Assembly: GCF_001592875.1 (NCBI RefSeq)
Contig: NZ_LSOF01000007.1
Location: 120,998 to 184,997 of the forward strand
DNA length: 64,000 nucleotides
Source of the DNA: Pseudomonas sp. BMS12
GTDB lineage: Bacteria > Pseudomonadota > Gammaproteobacteria > Pseudomonadales > Pseudomonadaceae
Reading direction: 5' to 3'
The notes below the pieces were generated by a model that saw only the letters and a list, made by a program, of their open reading frames with translations, was not told where the DNA came from and searched no databases. A program made the translations under genes and the position numbers. Shown piece by piece: positions 11,157 through 20,497 of this stretch (position 1 is the stretch's first letter; each line of letters opens with the position of its first letter).

Positions 11157-12631
11157 GCGAGCGCAATGGCATGCGCTACGGCCTGCTCGGCCTTGGCGTG
11201 ATCGCGCTGGTCGGCACCCTGACCCTGATCGCCAGCCGCCCTGCCGAAGCCCCGACGCCGGCAGCGGCGCCGACCACCCAACTGGAGTCCCTGGCCCAGC
11301 TCAACGGCCAGGCACCGAGCAAGCGCACCCTGGATATCCAGCAGTGGCAAACGGCCGAAGGCGCCAAGGTGCTTTTCGTCGAGGCCCGCCAGCTGCCGAT
11401 GTTCGACCTGCGCCTGACCTTCGCCGCCGGCAGTAGCCATGATGACGGCGTACCCGGCCTCGCCGCGCTGACCAACGCCATGCTCAACGAGGGCGTGCCC
11501 GGCAAGGACGTCACCGCCATCGCCGAGGGCTTCGAGGGCCTCGGCGCCGAGTTCGGCAACGGCTCCTACCGCGACATGGCCGTCGCCAGCCTGCGCAGCC
11601 TCAGCGAACCGGCGCAGCGCGCACCGGCACTGGCCCTGTTCAAGCAGGTGATCGGCCAACCGACCTTCCCCGCCGACTCCCTGGCACGGATCAAGAACCA
11701 GTTGCTGGCCGGCTTCGAATACCAGAAGCAGAACCCCGGCAAGCTGGCCGGTCTGCAGCTGTTCGAGCGCCTCTATGGCTCGCACCCCTATGCCCACCCC
11801 AGCGAAGGCACCGAGCAATCGATCCCGCCGATCACCATTGAACAGCTACGTGTCTTCCACCAGCGCGCCTATGCCAGCGGCAATGTGGTCATCGCCCTGG
11901 TCGGCGACCTGTCGCGCGCCGAGGCCGAAAGCATCGCCGCCGAGGTCTCCGCAGCCCTGCCCAAGGGCCCGGCGCTGCCGCACATCGCGCAGCCGCAGGA
12001 ACCCAAGGCCGGCCTCAGCCATATCGAGTTCCCATCCAACCAGACCCACCTGCTGCTGGCCCAGCTCGGTGTCGACCGCCGTGAGCCGGATTACGCTGCC
12101 CTATCCATCGGTAACCAGATTCTCGGCGGCGGTGGCTTCGGCACCCGCCTGATGGAGGAAGTGCGCGAGAAGCGCGGCCTTACCTACGGCGTGTACTCCG
12201 GCTTCAGCGCCATGCAGGCGCGCGGCCCGTTCATGATCAGCCTGCAGACCCGTGCCGAGCAGAGCGAAGGCACCCTCAAGCTGGTGCAGGACATCCTGCG
12301 CGACTACCTGGCCGAGGGCCCGACCGAGAAGGAGCTGGACGACGCCAAGCGCGAGATGCTCGGCAGCTTCCCGCTGAGCACCGCGAGCAACGCCGACATC
12401 GTCGGCCAGCTGGGCAGCATGGGCTTCTACGACCTGCCGCTGACTTACCTGGACGATTTCATGGCCGCCGTGCAGAAGCTCAGCGTGGAGCAGGTCAAGG
12501 CCGCCATGAACAAGCACCTGGATGCCGACCAGCTGGTGATCGTCACCGCCGGCCCCACCGTCGAGCAGAAGCCCCTGCCGCCGCCCACCGACAAACCCGC
12601 CGAGCAGCCCGCCGGCGTCCCGGAGCACTGA
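11153..12631 (+). CDS. M16 family protein lacking the zinc motif (partner subunit)
   Basis: A 492-aa protein with an N-terminal membrane anchor or signal (about residues 6-25, GLLGLGVIALVGTLTLIA). At the place where HxxEH should stand it reads GLAALTNAML, so zinc binding is lost. The C-terminal arginine/tyrosine region GLTYGVYSGFSAMQARGPF, which helps substrate binding in M16 dimers, is kept. The tail is Pro-rich. It overlaps the active member by 4 bp, the common arrangement for active/inactive M16 pairs. Function is presumably in periplasmic peptide turnover. Confidence 0.9.
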   Translation: MSERNGMRYGLLGLGVIALVGTLTLIASRPAEAPTPAAAPTTQLESLAQLNGQAPSKRTLDIQQWQTAEGAKVLFVEARQLPMFDLRLTFAAGSSHDDGVPGLAALTNAMLNEGVPGKDVTAIAEGFEGLGAEFGNGSYRDMAVASLRSLSEPAQRAPALALFKQVIGQPTFPADSLARIKNQLLAGFEYQKQNPGKLAGLQLFERLYGSHPYAHPSEGTEQSIPPITIEQLRVFHQRAYASGNVVIALVGDLSRAEAESIAAEVSAALPKGPALPHIAQPQEPKAGLSHIEFPSNQTHLLLAQLGVDRREPDYAALSIGNQILGGGGFGTRLMEEVREKRGLTYGVYSGFSAMQARGPFMISLQTRAEQSEGTLKLVQDILRDYLAEGPTEKELDDAKREMLGSFPLSTASNADIVGQLGSMGFYDLPLTYLDDFMAAVQKLSVEQVKAAMNKHLDADQLVIVTAGPTVEQKPLPPPTDKPAEQPAGVPEH

Positions 12632-13218
12632 TGCGCAAGCCCAGCAAGAAACCCGAACCCGCCGCCAGCGGCCAGTTGCGCATCATCGGCGGCGAATGGC
12701 GCAGCCGTCAGTTCAGCTTCCCCATGGCCCACGGCCTGCGGCCGACGCCGAACCGGGTGCGCGAAACCCTGTTCAACTGGCTGGCACCCTATGTGCCGGG
12801 CGCCCATGTGCTGGACTGCTTCACCGGCAGCGGCGCGCTGTTTCTCGAAGCCCTGTCGCGCGGCGCCAGCAGCGCCCTGGCCCTGGACAGCAACAACAGC
12901 GCCATCGCCAGCCTGCGCCAGACCCTGACCACGCTGAAGTGCGACAACGGCCAGTTGCTGCAGACCAACGCCCTGCAGTACCTGGAAAACCAGGCGGCCA
13001 CGCCCTACGACCTGGTCTTCCTCGACCCGCCCTTCGGCCAGGACCTGCTCGGCCCGGCCTGCAATCTGCTGGAAGAGAAAGGCTGGCTGGCCGCAGACGC
13101 CTGGATCTACACCGAAAGCGAGGCGCCCCCCTCGGCCCTGACGCTGCCCGGCAACTGGCGCCTGCACCGCGAGCAGAAAGCCGGTCAGGTGTACTACTCG
13201 CTGTGGCAACGCGGCTGA
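12631..13218 (+). CDS. rsmD: 16S rRNA (guanine966-N2)-methyltransferase RsmD
   Basis: A 195-aa SAM-dependent enzyme. GGEWRSRQFSF near the N-terminus, RPTPNRVRETLFNWL, DCFTGSGALFLEALSRGA and the catalytic DLVFLDPPFG (near residue 130) are all typical. Its ATG shares one base with the stop of the preceding M16 gene (TGATG). Confidence 0.95.
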   Translation: MRKPSKKPEPAASGQLRIIGGEWRSRQFSFPMAHGLRPTPNRVRETLFNWLAPYVPGAHVLDCFTGSGALFLEALSRGASSALALDSNNSAIASLRQTLTTLKCDNGQLLQTNALQYLENQAATPYDLVFLDPPFGQDLLGPACNLLEEKGWLAADAWIYTESEAPPSALTLPGNWRLHREQKAGQVYYSLWQRG

Positions 13219-13239
13219 GCTGGCGCGAAGAAGCCGTCG

Positions 13240-13455
13240 GTGAAGAACTTCATCTACGACAACCTGCCCTACCTGCTGGTCGCACCGCTGGCCCTGCTAC
13301 TGCTGTTCGCCGAGAAGGAGATCGCCTTTGGCGTCTCCCGCAGCGTCATGGAGCCATCACGCGGCCCGGTGCTGGGGCTGACCGAGCAACGGCTGGTCGC
13401 CGCCCTGGTCCTGCTGTTGGTTATGCGCAAGATGTGGCTCAACAGGCGCCGCTGA
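13240..13455 (+). CDS. Small membrane protein of unknown function
   Basis: A 71-aa frame starting with GTG, 21 bp after rsmD. It has two hydrophobic stretches (about residues 9-24 and 49-62) joined by a short loop, ends WLNRRR, and lacks motifs I know. Codon use looks like the neighbours. The ribosome site is weak, so it may rely on coupling to rsmD. Confidence 0.6.
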   Translation: MKNFIYDNLPYLLVAPLALLLLFAEKEIAFGVSRSVMEPSRGPVLGLTEQRLVAALVLLLVMRKMWLNRRR

Positions 13456-13539
13456 GTCTTCATTCGCCCGGCCAATGGTTCTTCCGCTTTGCCACGCCAG
13501 GCTCTAGCCTGATGCCTTGAGCCACACCCGAAACCGCCC

Positions 13540-14517
13540 ATGACGACCGACTTCCAACCCGCCTGGTGGCTGCCCAGCCCGCACCTGCAGACCCTGTGGG
13601 GCTCGCTGTGCCGCACACCGCCTAGCCTTGAGCGCCAACGCGAGCGCCTGTGGCTGGAAGACGGCGACTTTCTCGACCTCGACTGGTATGGCCCGCACGA
13701 GGCCGGCGCGCCGTTGGTGCTGGTGCTGCACGGACTGACCGGCTCCTCCAGCTCGCACTATGTGCTCGGCCTGCAGCAGCAGCTGGCCGCCCAGGGGTGG
13801 GCCAGCGTCGCGCTAAACTGGCGCGGCTGCTCGGGCGAGCCGAACCTGCTGCCGCGCGGCTACCACTCCGGGGTCAGCGAGGACGTGGTCAGCGTGGTTC
13901 AGCACCTGCAGGCCCAGCGGCCGCTGGCGCCGCTGTATGCGGTGGGTTATTCGCTGGGCGGCAACGTGCTGCTCAAGTACCTGGGCGAAAGCGGCGCGGC
14001 TTCCGGCCTGCAGGGCGCAGTCGCAGTGTCGGTGCCGTTTCGCCTGGACCACTGCGCCGAGCGCATCGACCGCGGCTTCTCCAAGGTCTACCAGGCGCAC
14101 TTCATGCGTGAGCTGGTCGCCTACGTGCGCGACAAGCAACAGCGCTTCACCGACGAAGGCCATCACGAACGCCTGGCCGCGCTGCAGGCGCTCGGCCCGC
14201 TGGAAGGCATGCGCACCTTCTGGGACTTCGACGGTCGTTTCACCGCCCCGCTGCACGGCTACGCCGACGCCGACGATTACTACCGCCGCGCCTCCAGCCG
14301 TTACTACCTGGAGCAGATCCGCACCCGCACACTGATCATCCAGTCCAGCGACGATCCCTTCGTCTTCCCCTACAGCGTGCCCCAGGCCCACGAACTCTCG
14401 GCCAGCACCCGCCTGGAGCTGCACACCCGCGGCGGCCACGTCGGCTTTATCGGCGGTTCGCCACGCCTGCCGGAGTATTACCTGGAGCGGCGAATTCCCA
14501 GTTGGCTGGCCTGTTAG
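13540..14517 (+). CDS. YheT-type alpha/beta hydrolase
   Basis: A 325-aa cytoplasmic hydrolase. The N-terminal PAWWLPSPHLQTLWGS is the hallmark of the YheT family. The nucleophile elbow reads GYSLGG with Ser138. LHGLTGSSSSHY forms the oxyanion loop, SSDDPF the acid region, and RGGHVGF carries the catalytic His. No substrate has been settled for bacterial YheT proteins. Confidence 0.9.
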   Translation: MTTDFQPAWWLPSPHLQTLWGSLCRTPPSLERQRERLWLEDGDFLDLDWYGPHEAGAPLVLVLHGLTGSSSSHYVLGLQQQLAAQGWASVALNWRGCSGEPNLLPRGYHSGVSEDVVSVVQHLQAQRPLAPLYAVGYSLGGNVLLKYLGESGAASGLQGAVAVSVPFRLDHCAERIDRGFSKVYQAHFMRELVAYVRDKQQRFTDEGHHERLAALQALGPLEGMRTFWDFDGRFTAPLHGYADADDYYRRASSRYYLEQIRTRTLIIQSSDDPFVFPYSVPQAHELSASTRLELHTRGGHVGFIGGSPRLPEYYLERRIPSWLAC

Positions 14518-14540
14518 GGACGCTCTGAAAAGCCCTTACT

Positions 14541-14610
14541 GTCGCTCCCGCGAAGGCAGGAGCCCAGGTGCCACCGCCATCTGGAGTCCCGCCTGCGCGG
14601 GAATGACGGC
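14541..14610. repeat. Imperfect inverted repeat, REP-like
   Basis: Two 27-bp arms around a 13-bp spacer, about six mismatches between arms; each arm itself contains a GC-rich palindrome (CCCGCG core). It lies in the 172-bp gap between the hydrolase and the convergent TetR gene and can also act as a transcription stop for both. Confidence 0.7.
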
Positions 14611-14689
14611 ACTTCTGAGTCTTCTTGGAAGACTGTTTTTAACAGCGGCCAGGCAGCGCAGTGTTTTCCAGTAGCCTGCCAGGGCCTGC

Positions 14690-15349
14690 TTAGAAAATTC
14701 GGTCCAGCGGCACATGCAGGCTCTGGTACACCGCCTGCACCCCTTCCCGCGCCTCGGCAGTGGTATAGCCGCCCTCCAGCGCCAGCACCTGGTAGATGCC
14801 GCGGCGCATCATCTCTTCGTTGAGGTCACCGGAATCACTGCGCATGGTGCACAGGAAGCGCACCCAGGAGGTGAGGATGATCCAGCTGTTGAGGGTCAGC
14901 GCCTCGATCTGCTGGGCGTCCATGGCCAGGATGCCGGCCTCGGCAAAGCCCCGATAGATGTCCGTGGCGCCCAGCAGGCAGCGGCGGGCGAAGGCGCGGT
15001 AGCGCTCGGCCAGTTCGGCATCGCTTTCCAGCAGGTGTTCCAGGTCGCGGTGCAGGAAGCGGTAATGCCACATGGCGGCCAGTAGGGCCTGCAGGTAGAA
15101 GGTCTTGTCCTCCACCGTCAGCGCGCGTCCTTCGGGGCGGCGCAGGAAGGTATCGACGCGACTTTCGTACTGGGCGAAGAGCTCGGCGATGATCGCCTGC
15201 TTGTTGCGGAAGTGGTAGTACAGGTTGCCCGGCGACATGCCCAGGTGCGCGGCGATGTGGTTGGTGGTGACGTTGCGCTCGCCCTGGGCATTGAACAGCT
15301 CCAGGCTGGCGTCGACGATGCGGTCGCGGGTCTTGTTCTTCGGGGCCAT
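14690..15349 (-). CDS. TetR family transcriptional regulator
   Basis: A 219-aa one-component regulator. The N-terminal helix-turn-helix reads TTNHIAAHLGMSPGNLYYHF (about residues 24-43), the TetR signature. The C-terminal ligand domain is not recognisable. It is divergent from the aldehyde dehydrogenase gene across about 145 bp and is the obvious candidate to control that gene and the oxidoreductases behind it. The AT-rich stretch 15431-15470, with GAGCAATTACTC, is a plausible operator. Confidence 0.9.
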   Translation of the reverse strand: MAPKNKTRDRIVDASLELFNAQGERNVTTNHIAAHLGMSPGNLYYHFRNKQAIIAELFAQYESRVDTFLRRPEGRALTVEDKTFYLQALLAAMWHYRFLHRDLEHLLESDAELAERYRAFARRCLLGATDIYRGFAEAGILAMDAQQIEALTLNSWIILTSWVRFLCTMRSDSGDLNEEMMRRGIYQVLALEGGYTTAEAREGVQAVYQSLHVPLDRIF

Positions 15350-15429
15350 GGTTCGGCTCGGTTAAGCGTTTCGGCAAAAGTACAGGGATGCGCGGGTTCT
15401 GACGACCGGCACGGGGCTCGATTGACAGT

Positions 15430-15448
15430 TTAGAGCAATTACTCTAAA
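15430..15448. promoter_or_regulatory. Candidate TetR operator between regulator and aldehyde dehydrogenase
   Basis: The inverted repeat TTTAGAGCAATTACTCTAAA reads as TTTAGAG-CAATTA-CTCTAAA: 7-bp arms around a 6-bp centre, in the divergent spacer. Position and symmetry suit a TetR dimer; no direct evidence. Confidence 0.5.
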
Positions 15449-15494
15449 AATCATTCTACTTATCCGCCGCTGCACTCCCGAGAGGATGCCCGCC

Positions 15495-16925
15495 ATGGTT
15501 GCCGATGTCGCCTACCTACAACAAAACCAACAGCAGATCGATGCCCTGGAGCCCCTACTGGCTGCGCAGCGCGCCGCGTTCCGCGCCAATCCGATGCCGT
15601 CTGCCGAGCAGCGCCTGGCCTGGCTCAAGACCCTGCGCGAGCTGATCCATCAGGAGAAAGACGCGCTGATCGCCGCGTTACACGCCGACTTCAGCAACCG
15701 CGCCGAGAGCGAGACCATGCTGGCCGAGATCATGGCCAGCCTGAACGGCATCCACTACGCCAGCAAGAACCTGAAGAAGTGGATGAAGCCGTCGAAGCGC
15801 TCGGTGGATATGTCCTTCCAGCCGGCCAAGGCCAAGGTGATCTACCAGCCGCTGGGCGTGATCGGCGTGATCTCGCCGTGGAACTACCCGCTGTTCCTGG
15901 CCTTCGGCCCGCTGATCGGTGCGCTGTCCGCCGGTAACCGGGTGATGATCAAGATGAGCGAGGCCACCCCGGTCACCTCGCAACTGGTCAAGGACATTCT
16001 GGCCAAGGTCTTCCCCGAGGACCTGGTCGCCGTGGTGCTGGGCGAGGCCGAAGTCGGCCAGGCCTTCTCCCGCCTGCCCTTCGATCATCTGCTGTTCACC
16101 GGCGCCACCAGCATCGGCAAGCATGTGATGCGCGCCGCCGCCGAGAATCTGGTGCCGGTCACCCTGGAGCTGGGCGGCAAGTCGCCAGCCATCATTGCCG
16201 CCGACGTGCCCATGGCCGACGCCGCAGAGCGCATCGCCTTCGGCAAGACCATGAACGCCGGCCAGACCTGCGTGGCGCCTGACTATGTGCTGGTGCCGGA
16301 AGGCCGCGTGGAGGAGTTCATCGACACCTACCGGCAGGTGGTGCAGCGCTTCTATCCCAAGCTGGAAAACAACCCGGACTACACCGCCATCATCAACGAG
16401 CGCCAGCTCAGCCGCCTCAAGGGCTATATCAGCGACGCGGAGAGCAAGGGCGCGCAGGTCATCCGCCTGTTCGACAAGGACCAGGACCGCCGCATGGCCC
16501 AGTGCCTGGTGCTGAACACCAATGACGACATGAAGCTGATGCAGGACGAGATCTTCGGCCCGCTGCTGCCGGTCGTGCCGTATCGCGGCATCGAGCAGGC
16601 CTTCAACTACGTCAACGACCGGCCGCGGCCGCTGGCGCTGTACTACTTCGGCTACGACAAGGCCGAGCAAGAGCGCGTGCTGAGCGAGACCCACTCCGGC
16701 GGCGTGTGCATCAACGACACCATGCTGCACGTGGCCCAGGACGACATGCCGTTCGGCGGTATCGGCCCCTCCGGCATGGGCCATTACCACGGCCACGAGG
16801 GCTTCCTGACCTTCAGCAAGGCCAAGGCGGTGCTGATCAAGCAGCGCTTCAATGGCGCCAGGCTGATCTACCCTCCATACGGCAAGCCGCTGCAGAAGCT
16901 GGTCCAGAAACTCTTCCTTCGCTGA
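15495..16925 (+). CDS. Coniferyl-aldehyde-dehydrogenase-type aldehyde dehydrogenase
   Basis: A 476-aa NAD(P)-dependent class 3-like aldehyde dehydrogenase without a membrane tail. GVIGVISPWNYPLFL, ELGGKSPAII and the catalytic Cys259 in NAGQTCVAP are intact. Its N-terminal layout and MKPSKRSVDMSFQPAKAKV resemble CalB-type coniferyl aldehyde dehydrogenases; medium-chain aldehydes are also possible substrates. I chose the second ATG because GAGAGG stands 9 nt before it. It heads a module with the Tat protein and GMC oxidoreductase. Confidence 0.88.
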   Translation: MVADVAYLQQNQQQIDALEPLLAAQRAAFRANPMPSAEQRLAWLKTLRELIHQEKDALIAALHADFSNRAESETMLAEIMASLNGIHYASKNLKKWMKPSKRSVDMSFQPAKAKVIYQPLGVIGVISPWNYPLFLAFGPLIGALSAGNRVMIKMSEATPVTSQLVKDILAKVFPEDLVAVVLGEAEVGQAFSRLPFDHLLFTGATSIGKHVMRAAAENLVPVTLELGGKSPAIIAADVPMADAAERIAFGKTMNAGQTCVAPDYVLVPEGRVEEFIDTYRQVVQRFYPKLENNPDYTAIINERQLSRLKGYISDAESKGAQVIRLFDKDQDRRMAQCLVLNTNDDMKLMQDEIFGPLLPVVPYRGIEQAFNYVNDRPRPLALYYFGYDKAEQERVLSETHSGGVCINDTMLHVAQDDMPFGGIGPSGMGHYHGHEGFLTFSKAKAVLIKQRFNGARLIYPPYGKPLQKLVQKLFLR

Positions 16926-16950
16926 TACGCCATACGGGGCCATAACAACA

Positions 16951-17496
16951 ATGATCGATACCCCCGCCAACGCCGTGTCGCTCTCGCGACGCGGCCTGCT
17001 CAAAGTCGGCCTGTTCGGCGGTGCCTTCCTGGCCACCGCCGGCCTGGCCGCCAGCCTCAGTGGCTGCTCGGCGCCGGGCACGGCCACGGGTTTCGCCGTG
17101 CTGCGCGAGAGCGATCTGCCCAGCCTGCGTGCGCTGATCCCGGTGATTCTGCAAGGTGCGGTCGCCGACGGCGCCATGCCGGCGGCAGTGGACGCCACCC
17201 TGCAAGGCATCGACCACAACCTCAACCATGTCTCGCCGGAGCTGCTCAAGCTCACCCAGCAACTGCTCGACGTGCTGGCCATGGACATCACCCGCGGCCC
17301 GCTGACCGGCGTCTGGGGCGACTGGGACAGCGCCAGCGCCGAAGATGTCCGCCAGTTCCTCGCCCGCTGGGAGCACAGTTCGCTGGACCTGCTGCGCATG
17401 GGCCATGCCGCACTGCTGCAGATGGTGCTGATGTCCTGGTACGCCCGGCCGCAATCCTGGGCCCACTGTGGCTACCCCGGGCCGCCCACGGTCTAG
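16951..17496 (+). CDS. Tat-signal/lipoprotein, small-subunit-like partner of the GMC oxidoreductase
   Basis: A 181-aa protein. SRRGLLKVGLF at residues 12-22 is a twin-arginine motif, and LSGC near residue 42 is a lipobox-like site, so it may be exported folded and possibly lipidated. The rest is helical and resembles gluconate 2-dehydrogenase subunit 3-type proteins, which accompany GMC flavoproteins and may help export them. It lies 25 bp after the aldehyde dehydrogenase and 62 bp before the GMC gene. The family assignment is by context and rough likeness. Confidence 0.75.
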   Translation: MIDTPANAVSLSRRGLLKVGLFGGAFLATAGLAASLSGCSAPGTATGFAVLRESDLPSLRALIPVILQGAVADGAMPAAVDATLQGIDHNLNHVSPELLKLTQQLLDVLAMDITRGPLTGVWGDWDSASAEDVRQFLARWEHSSLDLLRMGHAALLQMVLMSWYARPQSWAHCGYPGPPTV

Positions 17497-17558
17497 CCGC
17501 CGGCTGCACACGCACCCGGCCACGCCCTGCGCACAATGACAAGAATGAGAGCCTGAAC

Positions 17559-19147
17559 ATGCCTGTACCCGATAGTTTCCGCGAAGGCCTGGCCCGCGGC
17601 TGGACCACCTACGACGGCTCGCGCCTGGAGCAGGATCTGCTGCTGGAAGCCGACGTCGCCATCATCGGCAGCGGCGCCGGCGGCGGCACCACCGCGGAGA
17701 TCCTCAGCGCCGCCGGCTTCAAGGTGCTGCTGATCGAGGAAGGCCCGCTGAAGACCAGCAGCGACTTCAAGATGCAGGAGGCCGACGCCTACCCGCAGCT
17801 GTACCAGGAAGGCATCGGGCGCATGAGCAAGGACGGCGCCATCACCATCATGCAGGGCCGCGCCGTGGGTGGCACCACCCTGGTCAACTGGACCTCCAGT
17901 TTCCGCACCCCGGAGCCGACCCTGCAGCACTGGGCCGATGTCCACGACGTCAAGGGCCACAGCCCGGCCGAGATGGCGCCCTGGTTCGAGAAGATGGAGC
18001 AGCGCCTGGGTGTCGCGCCCTGGGCCATCCCGCCGAACCCCAACAACCAGGTGATCAAGGACGGCTGTGAGAAGCTCGGCTACAGCTGGCACGTCATCCC
18101 GCGCAACGTGCGCGGCTGCTGGAACCTCGGCTACTGCGGCATGGGCTGCCCGACCAATGCCAAGCAGTCGATGCTGGTCACCACCATTCCCGCGACCCTG
18201 GACAAGGGCGGCAGCCTGCTCTATCTCGCCCGCGCCGAACGCCTGATCCACGACGGCGAGCGGGTCAGCGGCCTGGAATGCCTGGGCATGGACGCGCGCT
18301 GCGTGGCGCCCAATGGTCGCCGCATCATGGTCAAGGCCCGCCACTACGTGCTGGCCGGCGGTGGCATCAACAGCCCGGCGTTGCTCATGCGCTCCAAGGC
18401 GCCCGACCCGCATGAGCGGGCTGGCAAGCGCACCTTCCTGCACGTGGTCAACTTCTCCGCCGCGCAGTTCGAGAAGGTCATCAACCCCTTCTATGGCGCG
18501 CCGCAGTCGATCTACTCCGACCATTTCCAATGGACCGACGGCGCCGCCGGGCAGATGTCCTACAAGCTGGAAGTCCCGCCGCTGCAGCCGGCGCTGACCG
18601 CCACCCTGCTCGGCCGCTTCGGCGTCGACAATGCCCTGCGCATGGAGCAGCTGCCACACACCAACGTGATGCTGGCGCTGCTGCGCGACGGCTTCCACCC
18701 GGACAGTGCCGAGGGCACGGTGGAACTGCGCGGCGACGGCACGCCAGTGCTCGACTACCGCATGACCGACTACACCTGGGACGGCATCCGTCGGGCCTTC
18801 CACAGCATGGCCGAGATCCAGTTCGCCGCCGGCGCCAAGGCCGTTTTGCCACAGCATGCCGCGGCCGACTACGTGAAGACCCTGGCCGAGGCCAAGAGCC
18901 TGATCGATCGCCTCGACCTGGTGCTGTACCAGACCCGCCTGGGCAGCGCCCATGTGATGGGCGGCTGCGCCATGGGCGAAGACGCGAAAATGGCGGTCAC
19001 CGACAGCCTGGGCAGGCACCATCAGCTGGAAAACCTGTCGATCCACGACGGCTCGCTGTTCCCCACCAGCATCGGCGCCAACCCGCAGCTGTCGATCTAC
19101 GGGCTCACCGCCAAGCTCGCCAGTCTGCTGGCCGAACGCCTCAAGGC

Positions 19148-19151
<4 letters not shown>
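17559..19151 (+). CDS. GMC family FAD-dependent oxidoreductase
   Basis: A 530-aa flavoprotein. The dinucleotide motif GSGAGGGTTAE lies near residues 33-43; GRAVGGTTLVN is the second FAD contact. The C-terminal SAHVMGG (active-site His) and SIGANPQLSIYGL complete the GMC_oxred_C domain. The enzyme should oxidise an alcohol to an aldehyde that the upstream dehydrogenase could take on. It has no export signal of its own, so it may travel with the Tat protein upstream. The stop overlaps the next gene. Confidence 0.92.
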
Positions 19152-20066
<915 letters not shown>

Positions 20067-20135
20067 ACCGAAGCGACCGCCCATGCCTCGCGCATGGCGC
20101 CGGTCGCGCCGATCCGGCACAATTCGCCCCATTGA

Positions 20136-20432
<297 letters not shown>

Positions 20433-20497
20433 TTCACTCCCCACACCCGGGCGATCTTCGCTAGGCTGTCAGGCCTGTATTGCACGGATCGCCGCCC

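Noticed and set aside
11153..12631. Second M16 gene as a broken pseudogene
   Set aside because: Only the zinc motif is lost; frame, length and the substrate-binding region are intact, as in known inactive partner subunits.
15678..17399. 573-codon open frame on the minus strand across the aldehyde dehydrogenase gene
   Set aside because: Shadow of the real gene: high-GC third-position bias leaves the opposite strand open; His/Val/Gln-rich composition, no family motifs, overlaps a certain enzyme gene.
17493..19046. 517-codon minus-strand frame opposite the GMC oxidoreductase
   Set aside because: No motifs, antisense to a well-defined flavoprotein gene.
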